Part shown: positions 30,238 through 42,400 of the stretch, in pieces
Layout: each line of letters begins with the position of its first letter
Position numbering within the stretch: position 1 is the first letter of the stretch
Assembly (NCBI RefSeq): GCF_033807575.1
Contig: NC_084727.1
Location: 7,378,001-7,442,000, forward strand
Direction: 5' to 3'
DNA length: 64,000 nucleotides
From: Cydia pomonella
Taxonomy: Eukaryota; Arthropoda; Insecta; Lepidoptera; Tortricidae
Program-made: the position numbers and the translations under genes
Notes under the pieces: generated by a model
What the model was told of the DNA's origin: nothing
The model's database searches: none
Seen by the model: only the letters and a program-made list of their open reading frames with translations

Positions 30238-30954
30238 CGACGACGACCGAAGCAGGGACATCATTCTTTTTTTTCTCTTACCTATATAGTAATTAATAGA
30301 TACAGTATAATATAAAAATGAAAAACAATATTATGTGATAACAACAAAAACAACTTGCGTCGGTCGGGCAGCGCAGGATAAATTCCGTCCGGCTCGCGGG
30401 CGATCGACGGTACGGCGCGCAATGAGCGAGCGTTCGAGTCTCGCGTCTGTGTGCGCGCACTCACACTTAGATAGCTCCCGCTCCCGCCCACCGCAGCGCG
30501 ACAGAAACATAGCTTCAAAAATTCGAGATTTGAAAAGTTGCTCAGCTAGGAATTGCTCTTAAAGAACGCTAAAGGTTAACGTGCTAAACCGGCACAACGG
30601 GCGACATGACGTCTTTGAATTCTCGACTTCATATCGAGCATCTTTGCTTTACGGAAAAGCGTATTGCAGAAGTGAAAAAAGCAACCCTTCACTATGACGT
30701 CTGGAAATACGATTTGAATACCTTTCATAGCTGCTACTTCGTAATCTAAAGTCACTCTTGCTGGTTTCCAATCAGAAATTTGACTTTTAATTATCCTGAA
30801 TAATTCTCATGTTACATTCTTAGGATCACGCTCTTTCTTTTCTATCCTACTAGGAGAAAGAAAGCGTCCTAAGTTTTATATTCAGAAATATGCCTACTTT
30901 TTCGTAGGAGGATGGAATCAGCTCATGATTCTGAGTATATAAATAACATTAAAT

Positions 30955-31254
30955 TTGTTGGCCGTTGGCGCTGCGGCATCCTCGGCCGAAAGCCTCAAGC
31001 GCCGCAAATATTCAGCACTAGGAAGTAGCTACATGTTTGCGGCGTTTGGCGTTGAAACCTTGGGGCCATGGGGGCCAAGTGCGCGTCGGCTTTTTAAAGA
31101 TTTGTCGGCGCGCCTAATAGAGGCCTCGGGCGACCAGAGGGCTGGCCACTATTTCGCTCAGCGTATAAGTATCGCCATACAGCGGGGAAATACGGCCAGC
31201 CTTCTAGGCACCTTGCCCATTGACGGCGATTTGGGCCAAATTTTTTATCTTTAG
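30955..31254 (+). pseudogene. Non-LTR reverse transcriptase C-terminal tail, copy 1
   Basis: The frame ends with FGVETLGPWGPSA then AGHYFAQRISIAIQRGNTAS and LLGTLPIDGDLG before the stop. The same tail recurs at 36696-36821, 44454-44790, 48478-48536 (inverted) and 51721-51858. It lacks the RT core upstream, so it is a 5'-truncated insertion. Confidence 0.65.
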
Positions 31255-31469
31255 TTTAAGTTGTTAATAAGTTTTATTTTATTATGTATGTTTATTTCTT
31301 TGTTTTTGGATATTAAAACATAATATGTAAGATTAATAAAAATACTAGAAAGATATTAAATTTGTCTTTCTTAAAAAAAGGTATGTATCGTTTTACATGA
31401 AAAAGGTACTAAGTGTATCACACGAAAATGTCCAATTATGAAAAAAGAAAAAGTAATAAGTTTTGATAA

Positions 31470-31615
31470 TTAATTACGAACGAAGAAAAAATACTCGATT
31501 ACGAAAGCAGAAAGTGAATTCTTGTTTGATAATTAATTATGAAACAGGAAAAATAAATCTTCTTTGGCAGCCAGTTACGAAAACCATAGTTATGAAAACG
31601 GACCAAAGGATGCTT
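31470..31615 (-). repeat. Inverted partner of the repeat at 26115-26235
   Basis: TTACGAAAACCATAGTTATG and CTTTGGCAGCCAGTTACG are the reverse complement of 26130-26165. From 31.6 to 33.2 kb I see only AT-rich DNA, a (GACAGACAGACGGACG) repeat fragment near 32725 and LINE 3' debris. Confidence 0.6.
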
Positions 31616-33338
31616 CCTTTCCTATGCCGTCCTCGTTCCTCATAATAACAAACTCACCCTTCAATGGATCAAGGGACACAGTGGATCCCGGATAACGACG
31701 CTGTGTGATTCGCAAGCGTGATCTAAGCGTGCAACAGGAGGTACGAGGTACGAGAATTAAAAATTCGAGTCATAAAAAATACAACCCTCCGAGCTCCGCG
31801 CCGTGTTTCTGTTAAGAGGCTGTCAATACCTAAAGCGCGCACACTGTCTATTTCTATCGGAGTAAAAAGAGACAGCACTGTCGCATGTTACTGGGCCTGG
31901 GCAGGGGAATAATAAGAGAGATATTTAAATAAAAAAAGTGGATTATTAGTGTAATATTTTACTCAACCACGGTTTAGATATAAATGTTTTGAAATTGTGA
32001 TTTTAATTGCAGACCCATAAGTCAAAACAATAAAGACATAGAACCGTTTAATTGTGATTTTAAGACCAATCTTTGCAATTATTTTCTATCGAGCCGATTT
32101 CGTTCAATCATGTATCGAGTACAACTACGGTCTTTGAAATATAATTAATATGAATATATATTTTTCTTACTCGACTAAAACAAATAGTCTTTCTTAAAAA
32201 ACTGTAGTAACATCAATTTCAAGGACATTGGGTGTTGACAGCCTCTTAAGTCTTGTTCAGTTGTCCAGTTAGAGAAAGCCGAGTTGGCAGTGATTTTGAT
32301 AATTAAGAACAAGTTATCATGATAGATATCTGATTATATTTTTCCTGAATAATTTATAGTAATGTTAAGGTTATGTAAAATATTTCATAATTTTTCATCG
32401 GTAATCTTCGGAGATAAAGGGAGGGGAATGGTATTTTTTTTTTTCACATTTTCCTTCATAAAGCATTTTTTTTGCACTATGAAAAAATAATAAAAAGTTG
32501 TTTTGGAATGTTCAATTTGAACTATTTCAAATGATACCCCCTTGACCTAGTCACTAGACTTTGAAATTTTGCCCCCTCTTCATATTGGTCATTTTCCATA
32601 GTTATTTAAAATAAAATAATAATAATTTCAATGTGTCTGGGTTAGCGTATTACTCGTATTTATCGGGGTTATAGACATAGACAAATCGATAGCTTAAGTG
32701 GTTCTCGAGATATTTAGCGATGTGACAGACAGACAGACGGACGGACAGAGTCTCACCATACGAGTTCCTTTTGTACCTTTTTGGTACGGAACCCTAAAGT
32801 ATTTATTTCACCATATAATAGTACCTATATGAAATAACTAGTACTGCAGGTTATTTATAAATTTTTTTTTTTACAAATATACGTCAGTTGACGGATTTTC
32901 CCTAAGATTTAGTGCTTTCCCGTCAACGAACTATATTTATGTATTTTAAACTGTATTGCACATAAAAAAGAATACAGCAGGCGGACTTAATACCACTATA
33001 AGTATTCTCTACCAGTCAACCATAAGGCAAATCAGAAAAGCGTCAAGGTGGGTGCATTAAGAAATAAACAAAAAACCGTAACTTTTGAGCGAAGTAAAAT
33101 TTCGTTCATAGTATTTATGTATGTATGTATGTATATACTTTATTGTACATAGAATTGAAACACGAAAAACACAGTTACAGAGTAAATTAAATACAACAAA
33201 GCGAACTTATCCCTGTATAGGATTTCTTCCAGATCCCATACAGATTTATGTAAATAAAATGTATATTATAAGCTTTCACTAAGGCTTTCATCATACATAT
33301 ATATATATAATATTTTAAGAAGTATAAGTATAAATATT

Positions 33339-33557
33339 AAAGACTTATACATATCAAGCCAGAATGTAAGGTTAAGAGGACACTCTAAAAAACTAGTCAA
33401 ACCTCCATGTGCTAGCAACCCTAGGAAACACTTCTTGCCAAATCGTGTAGTAAATGTGTGGAACTCTATACTAGAAACTGTTGTTAGTGCACCGTCAGTG
33501 AACTCTTTCAAAAATAGACTAGATACACATTTTAGAACATTAAAAAGTGCTAAATAA
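33339..33557 (+). pseudogene. CR1/Jockey-type LINE ORF2 C-terminal tail
   Basis: This 72-residue open frame reads NVRLRGHSKKLVKP, then RKHFLPNRVVNVWNSI, then VSAPSVNSFKNRLD and a stop. It is the standard end of CR1/Jockey-clade reverse transcriptases ('LRGHs.K...R..fFs.RVv..WN.LP..vV.a.svn.FK.rLD'). Only the tail remains. It lies about 600 bp beyond the 3' end of the dsRNase gene. Confidence 0.8.
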
Positions 33558-33824
33558 ACACAAGTGCTGCGATATACACGCATCAGCTCCAAGAGCTGCT
33601 AGTGTATCAAATAAATAAATAATAATAAGGTTTACATATACCTTTAACGGTCCCGCAAGAAAATTTGGCTGTGAAGTGCGTTTATTTTGTGATGTCCACA
33701 AGGAAAACGCATAATCTTCTCATTATTTCATACTACAAAAGTTATTGGCCCTTCAATATATGGACAGTAAAAAAATATATATTTGGGGACAATTTTACAA
33801 AGCTCTATCTAGCTCCAAACTAAG

Positions 33825-33995
33825 CAAAGCTTGTACTATGGGTACTAGGTGACGATATACATACGTACCTATAAATACATACTTATACATAGAAAACACC
33901 CATGACTCAGGAACATCTGTGTTCATCACACAAATGCCCTTACCGGAATTCGAACCCGGGACCACCGGCTTCATAGAGGCACTACCCACTATGTG
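33825..33995 (-). mobile_element. SINE family 2, partial copy
   Basis: It contains GAAAACACCCATGACTCAGG and GAATTCGAACCCGGGACCAC, inverse to the copy at 21412. Confidence 0.75.
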
Positions 33996-34131
33996 AATAA
34001 GTTAATTAATAATAGGCTGCAATAATTAAAAGAAAAGGTTAAGAATAAATTAAAGGAAACTATGGCTAGTTCCTTATTTATTTGTGTTTAATTCCACCAA
34101 ACATCACTGGCTTCAATAGTAAATTATATTT

Positions 34132-34137
34132 TTTAAT
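34132..34137 (-). terminator. Probable poly(A) signal of the dsRNase gene
   Basis: ATTAAA on the minus strand, about 43 nt after the TAG stop. Confidence 0.4.
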
Positions 34138-34179
34138 TCTTTTATAGTCCCACAGCCACTATTTTTTTGGTCACAATCC

Positions 34180-36870
34180 CTAATAGAGTTCATTGACCTC
34201 CAGTTGCGGCACATGGTCTATAACCCGACTAAACGTGTCGTAGCTGCAGCAGAAGCTGTGCGTCGCGTCGTCGCGCCACGTCAGCCAGGATGCGCACGCA
34301 TCGTCGCAGAACGTCAACGCGTTCTCTGTCGACGCGTTGAAGAACGACGAGTTTATTGTGATGAAGGCTGTGGCTGCACGGCGGGCTGGGTCGTGGACTA
34401 GCTGCAATTAAAAATAAAAAGTTGTTTAACATAGATGGTAGGATCGTATACATGTGCTATACGCGTGCGCCCGTTAGGGACAGAACATATGCAATTCGAC
34501 AAAATTTAAAACACGTTTTAACGTACCAAAAACAACCTACGTAATTTGGTAGAGTTATTTGTTGCTCACCATAAATCATACTAAAATTTACGGTGGGGAA
34601 TAAAATAAATGAAATTGTGACCACATATAAGATAATGAAGTGAATTTTGTCAACCCTATAGCCGAAATGCCATACCATAAGTAATTATAATATTAATAAA
34701 AGGGATATGTAGTTCAATGTATTAGTAAAAATAAATGTATTGATATTGTAAATATCAAGATAGTTATATTTGTTCTTTTTAGATAGCAATACTGCTTGTT
34801 GTTTATATTTGTTAATTCAGTTCTACACGTGTTGTTAGTCTTCTGTCACAGGTAGTTTATACTTAATAGACCTTACCTTACCAACCCTACCACAATACAA
34901 CAACTTACAACCTTACAATACTTACAATTACTTTACAATTGAACCCTGTATTGTTAACAAATAAAACATTTTTCATTTTCATTTTCATACATTAGAAAGA
35001 CACAGCCAGGACACAGCATATTTTGTCCCTGAATCGCTGTCAAACTTCGGTTTTGTAGGTACCCGGAACTCTATTTTTAACTCCTACGCTTACTCTGGTT
35101 ATAATATTAGCGGAAAATCGTTGAGCATTAGACTTTAGTAGCAGTAGGTACTGAGAGTTCCGCTACTCGGTGCTAGATGTCGACTGCGTAAATAATAAGC
35201 ATTTTGGTACCAAAACTGATGTACGGAGTGAGCACTCTATTACTTCTTATTTCTCTGTGAAGGTAGGACTATTATTTATTCTGTGGTAGTGTCATTAGAT
35301 TATCCCATGTAACACGGGTGTGCGGCAAACGCGCTTAACGCTGCGTTTATCGCAGAAAACAACCGTGAAAATCGAAGTTCGTCAATTGCGGGCATTTTCC
35401 TCTATCACTCTACGTTTACGTCTTAAACTCTGTATCTTTAGGTAATTAAATAAAAGTAAACAAACAATTTATACATTTTCGGGTAGTTATTACATTTATT
35501 GGTTAACCAACCAAATATAAAACCGCCTGGATCTGTAACTGAACGACCTGACTTTAACCTACATTATTTGACCATGTAATGTTTTCATCTACCCTCAACT
35601 GGCTAAAGGAGCCGTTTGAGGGTAGATTTAGTTTACTTTCATTTAAATACCTAAAGATACAGAGTATAGTGAGAGTAAAAGAGAAAGATCCCCGAAATTT
35701 GCGAATTTCGGTTTTCGCGGTAGCCCCCTGATCTCTGAGTCTGTGTTGCTCTAACATCCCCTTTGCTTACCTTATAAAAGTATAGCGGCACAGGCACAGC
35801 CATATTGTTGTTCTCATCTGAATATAGATAGAGTTCCTTCTCTCCCTGGGTCCCGGGTAGGGCTAGCACCCCGTGGGTTCCGGTGTATACTGTTACTGAG
35901 GAGTTGGTGGTCTTCACTCTCCGGCGGAGGGCCTGGTGATAAATAAATAAAATAAATATTATAGGACATTATTACACAAATTTACTAAGTCTCACAGTAA
36001 GCTCAATAAGGGTTGTGTTGAGGGTACTTAGGCAATGATATATATAACATAACACATAAATATTTATAAATACTTAAAAATATAGAAAACACCCATGACT
36101 CACGAATAAATAGCCATGCTCATAACACAAATAAATGCCCTTACCAGGATTTGAACCCGGTACCATCAGCTTCATAGGCAGGGTCACTACCCACTTGGCC
36201 AGACCGGTCATCAAACAAGCATGCAGATAAACAATTAAATATTAGGTTTTTTTTTTAAACTTTATTGCACAATACATGAAGAGTACAAATGGCGGACTTA
36301 ATGCCAGAAGGCATTCTCTACCAGTCAACCATGAGCCAAACCGAAAGATCCTAATTGGTGCAGGGTCAGAATACAGAGTAAAATGACAAAAAAAAACACA
36401 AAATTATATAAAATTATACGTACATAAATATAAATACATGTATTACGAGTATAGGACAATTTTACTATCTAGATTGCTCTGAAACTTTGTACTACAATAG
36501 GATAATTACATATATCTATGCCTGTAATTAGCTTATGTAGCTTGTGGCTACCATACGTTGCATAGCGTTCTAGATACCATATTTAATAAATTACAGAGAA
36601 TTTTAATGTTCCATGCCAACCTTGTTTTTGCTCTATTTCATTAACCTATTTATAACCTGGAGTTATATTAAACTAATTACATTATTTAAGGGTGGCAACA
36701 GGAGACCCTCGTGCAGGCAGCTTTCTCGCGCAAAGACTCGCTATTGCGATACAGCGCGGGAATGCTGCCTGTCTGATGGGCACTCTGCCAAGAAGCCAAG
36801 GGTTGGAGTGTACATTTTAGTTATTTTACTTTTTGAGTTAGCTTTAGTTATATTAGTTTATTTTATAAGT

Positions 36871-36933
<63 letters not shown>

Positions 36934-39415
36934 AATATTACATGCATAGACCTCATATCATTGTATGTGCAAAGTATCATTACAATCCAACACGTAGTTT
37001 TAAAATGAGAATGAATTCCGTTTTTATGGGAAGGTGAAATTCGATCGAGCATGCAGCGGACTCCTAATCAGTTGTAGTAAGTGGCCCTGGACTCTTCATT
37101 TAAATGAAAATTGAATCGTGGCTTTAAGCGAATATTATTCACAATATGCGCTGTCACGAGTACCTTACAATCCTGTTACAATCGCAAACAAAGGAACAAA
37201 ATGTGTACAGAGACATATGTCTTTATTTGAGTCTAATTATGTCTACAAGAACAAGTGTCACCTCGTTTGCATGAGATTTTTAATACATCGCGGCTTGCGA
37301 TCGGTCAATTGAACAGCTGAATTGAACCTACATAACCGGCAATGTATTGCGCGGTACTCAGTCCTCTCTAGCACTACCTCCTCAAGAGCGCCCCACTCAC
37401 CGCTCCTACCTACTCAGTCCGCTCCATCGCTACTGACAGCTTTCCTACTCTAGAGCGCCCCACTCACCGCTCCTACCTACTCAGTCTGCTCCATCGCTAC
37501 TGACAGCTTTCCTACTCAAGAACGCCCCATTCAACGCTCCTACCTACTCAGTCCGCTCCATCGCTACTGACAGCTTTTCTACTCAAGAACGCCCCACTCA
37601 CCGCTCCTACCTACTCAGTCCGCTCCATCGCTACTGACAGCTTTCCTACTCAAGAGCGCCCCACTCACCGCTCCTACCTACTCAGTCCGCTCCATCGCTA
37701 CTGACAGCTTTCCTACTCAAGTGCGCCCTAATCGCCACGATTGCCTTTCATCCACTGTGACGCTACGTTCACAAAGAGTATGTCGTGCTCCGTAGCGCCA
37801 CTCAGTCCACTCAAGCGCTACTTACAACTTACTTCCTCAAGAGCGCCCCAGTCACCACGGTTGCCCCGCATGCACTGCGCCGCAACATTCACGAAGAGTA
37901 CTTAGCGTTTTGCAGCGCTACTCGATCCACTAGAGCGCTACTTACAGCTTATCCCTTCGAGAGCACCCCAGCCACCATGATTGCCCCTCACCCACTGCGC
38001 CGCGACGTTCACAAAGAGTACTTAGCGCTCCGCACCGCTTCTATGCCCGCTCCAGCGCCGATGACAACTTAACTTTTACCCCAGTCACCATGGCTGTCCT
38101 TCATCCTTCAACCATTAGGGCGCTGCGTTAACGAATTGGAACATAGCGCTACTCAGTCTACTTGAGCGCTACTAAGAACTTACCTCCTCAAGAGCGCCCC
38201 AATCACCACGGTTGCCCTTCATCCACTGTGGCGCCACATTAACGAAGTGAAAAGTCGCCCGCTGCAATGCTGCGAGGGAGAAGTCCGCTCTGGGAGCCAA
38301 GTGCCCACGCGTCAGGAACTGGGGGAGTGAAATATGGAACAATTGACCGTAGTTATGCAGAAAGCGAACAACTTTTTATGTTTGTTAAAGTGTCTTATAT
38401 CGTAACTCAGTGGATTGGACGCTTTCTGCATTGATAAAAAAATTGAGTTCGTCTTTTCTGCATAACTTAGGTCAATTGATGATTAAATTTGTACTTTTAA
38501 CACAGTAAAGTATTTCCCCATGGATCCTGATGTACAAATTGCTGTTCAACCATTCTTATTGTGTAAAGAACCCTGACTGTTGTAGAATATTTTACCTTAT
38601 CAGTGCCAGTCTGTGTGGTGATTTAGATGGCTTATACTTTCCACGAAATACTTTTGTATGGTACAAACTATTTAAGACATTAAGAATTAATTCATTCATA
38701 AAGTGGCCATATAATATTGTGGATAGGCATACAAGCCTCAGAAATACTGCCTAGCAAGAGTGTCATGCAGATAGTTGATTTCAGGAGGGGCTAGGGGGGG
38801 ACATTTAGGTACAATTTTCAATCTCTGTTGGTCAACTGCACTCCCTGCAACCTTCAAGTAACAAATAGTTTCAAGATGTAAATAAAAAAAAGATTGCTTT
38901 ATGAACATATTTTTTATTAAAACTTCTACAACATCAATAAACAACGTATAGTTATTATCAAACATGATATAACTGCACCATCTATTATTTCGCTCAGGTA
39001 GTTAAAAGTTAGATGTTTTTTTATATGTTGGTACTTATAACAGTTGTTTTTAGGGTTCCGTAGCCAAATGGCAAAAAACGGAACCCTTATAGATTCGTCA
39101 TGTCCGTCTGTCTGTCCGATTCTGTCACAGCCACTTTTTTCCGAAACTATAAAAGCTATACTGTTCAAACTTGGTAAGTAGATGTATTCTATGAACCGCA
39201 TTATGATGTTTATACAAAAATAGAAAAAAAAAAACAATAAATTTTGGGGGTTCCCCATACTTAGAACTGAAACTCAAAAAATCTTTTTTCATCAAACCCA
39301 TACGTGTGGGGTATCTATGGATAGGTCTTTAAAAATGATATTGAGGTTTCTAATATCATTTTTTTCTAAACTGAATAGTTTGCGCGAGAGACACTTCCAA
39401 AGTGGTAAAAAGTGT

Positions 39416-39446
<31 letters not shown>

Positions 39447-42400
39447 GTAACTTCTAAAATAACAGAATGAAAAATCTAAAAAAAATATATGATATTCATT
39501 ACCATGCAAACTTCCACCGAAAATTGGTTCGAACGAGATCTAGTAAGTAGTTTTTTTTTAATACGTCATAAAAATTAAAAAAAAATTTTTTTTCATCAAA
39601 CCCATACGTGTGGGGTATCTAAGGATAGGTCTTCAAAAATGATATTTAGGTATCTAATATCATTTTTTTCTAAACTGAATAGTTTGCGCGAGAGACACTT
39701 CCAAAGTGAAAAAAAGTGTGTCCCCCCCCTGTAACTTCTAAAATAACGGAATGAAAAATCTAAAAAAAATATATGATATACATTACCATGCAAACTTCCA
39801 ACGAAAATTGGTTTGAACCAGATCTAGTAAGTAGCTTTTTTAATACGTCATAAATGGTACGGAACCCTTCATGGGCGAGTCCGACTCGCACTTGGCCGCT
39901 TTTTTACTTTGATCACAGACTTGTCACTCAGTCAATGAAACTCATGTGTCACTTAATTTAGGTATCATCAAAAGAAAAGTTATAAGATTCAAACAATTTT
40001 CATTTTTTTATGATATTGATGGATTTCTAGTTTAATTTGCTGTTGATAAGGCTAATATTCTTATCAGTATATTTCACTATGATTTAACTAGTTCATATTT
40101 GGTATTGCTTTAATTCATCTTTGGATAAGACAACTTCCTTGAGAATATTAATTTATAATACAAATGTGTTTGATGTAAGGTTAGCATGAATAATTAAAAA
40201 ACACAACCGATAAAAAAAGAAATAATACCGGACAAGTGATCGTTGAAATTATGTTTTTTGAAAAACAAATTATATCCAAATTGAAACCAATGCAGTACCT
40301 TTGGGTATGGTGCTTTACGCACACTAGCGTCCCCTCCCCTTCCTCTGACCACCCTTTTAGCATAAAATATGTCCCAGTTGAAGCTGGATATAATTTACTT
40401 CCCCATACATTAGAATATATCTTGACCGAATGAAAGTGCGGGTCGGACTCGCTAATCACACTTTTTATCACGAAATATTGCCTTTGCCTTGAAGATGATT
40501 TTTCCTGTAATCTATGGGTAATTAATGAGTTATTTTCTGGGAAAATCGGCATTTCTTGCCATGAGTGCTACTGCAACCTAATTTGAAAACGCATTTAGTT
40601 TGTAAAATAGAATGGAAAGGAATGGGAATAACCGAGACGCAAATACAATTTTTATGGCGAAAGAAAATAAACCTATTACGACACCAACTGGTAAAGGCCC
40701 TCTTGAAAACTAATGAGAAAGTTGCATTTTATCCACATGTGGGGCAAAGTAATCAGATGTAAAATTTGAATTGTTTTCTTATCTTAACTGGTAGAATTGA
40801 CTTTTAATAGATTTTTATTTTATTTGGTTCATTTGGATTTGTTTTGGTTTGATTTCTTTTATATTTCATAGCTAGTATTTTCCTCGCGTTGGTGTAGTGA
40901 AAATTGTTGCGTTTCACTCGGAGGCGAAGTTTTTTTAACCCTCGTGCCTTGAAACCCTCGCAACGCTCAATATTCCCCTTCTCGAATCACTCGTTACTAT
41001 CGAACTCGGTGGTTCAATTTTCGCTTGCGAACCTTTCGCTTGCTCGGGTATCAATATTAGCACGAGCGGTTAAACAACAACTTTGCCCCCTTGTAAAACA
41101 AATAACTATTGATGGTCCAATTCTAATGCTTTTCTATAAATAGTAAGAAAACCCTTTGTCTAGATCATCGGTGAGATGATTAGTAATTAGTTACCTACAT
41201 TATCATTATGTTATCTTTCTCATATCTCGGTTCTCGACCATGATATGCCATAACCATGGACAAGGTAGGAAAATTCCAACAATTCTTAAGTACACAAACC
41301 AAACCTTTCATAGGATAATGTTACATCAGGTACCTAGAAGTAAGTACATACTATATATAGTTAGTATAAATATACCTACAAATTTGGGCGACATATCACG
41401 GTCGTCCAAGCTTGTACATTTTGATTCGAATTCGAACGAATAATTGAAATAATTCAATATGTGCTAATTCGTAGCTTAAATCGGGTTTCCACTGAAATCT
41501 AACACCATGGATAGCCACGGCATTTTATGCTTAGTGAAACACAATTTAACCAATTTTAGAAGTTTCGAGATCGAATTTACTAAATTGTATACGACACATT
41601 TTTTGCCTAAACGAAGAACACCTTAGAGTAGAGTAATAAAACATTGCATTTAAACAATTAAAAAAAACTAAATGTTACATTTCACTCACTTGATTCTTGC
41701 TAAAATACTTGTCCGCCATATTAGGTCCTAGAATCTCGTTGAATCTATCCTTTTCGTACTGCGTCTTGTAGAGCTTCTCAATGTGGACTTTGCTTGGAAA
41801 GAGGTCGCCACCTGCAAGGATATTTATCACGTTTTTATCGCTTATCGTCATGTCATACTAAATTCAAACCTTCAAGAAAAGAGCACACAACCTCCCATCT
41901 TAAATTCTAGAAACCCACTTACAACCCGAATGAAACACAAATAATCCGGGCGACAGTTTATCCCTTACCATCAGGCGATTCATTTGATATAATATAAAAA
42001 TAATCATCTGTGAACTGCGGGTGGTGGACTCAATCTTGACGCAATCAATCAATTAGTACTCCACGAATAGCGTGTTGAGCGTGCCGTAGTCGAAGCACGC
42101 CGACTACAGCCCGTGCTTGTCGCGTGTGTAGCCCCTGAAGATAGTCACCTGTGAACTGCGGGCGGTTGTGCCCGAACTGTATGTTGACGCTGCTCGGCGT
42201 CAACTCATGTTTCACGAAGAGCGTGTTGAGTGTGCCTCGGTCGAAGCACGCTGAGTACAGCTCGTACTTGTCGCGTGTGTAGCCCCTGAAGATAGTCACC
42301 TGTGAACTGCGGGCGGTTGTGCCCGGACTGTATGTTGACGCTGCTCGGCGTCAACTCATGTTTCACGAAGAGCGTGTTGAGTGTGCCTCGGTCGAAGCAC

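Noticed and set aside
33266..33592. Minus-strand 108-residue frame
   Set aside because: The plus strand carries the clear LINE tail (NRVVNVWNS, SFKNRLD); the minus frame is its shadow.
36613..37052. Poly-Lys and poly-Phe open frames
   Set aside because: They are the poly(A) tail of a truncated LINE insertion read on both strands.
37370..37735. A CRISPR-like repeat array
   Set aside because: The 67-bp units are directly abutting without distinct spacers, and the host is an animal. It is a tandem satellite.
37785..38072. Plus-strand frame with three similar 40-residue repeats
   Set aside because: The repeats are the inverse of duplicated dsRNase exon 6 ends. The plus-strand reading has no independent support.
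34180..41690. Initial impression that the dsRNase lacks its catalytic RGH exon
   Set aside because: A 135-nt exon at 38318-38184 carries RGHLAPRADF and joins in phase, so the nuclease appears complete.
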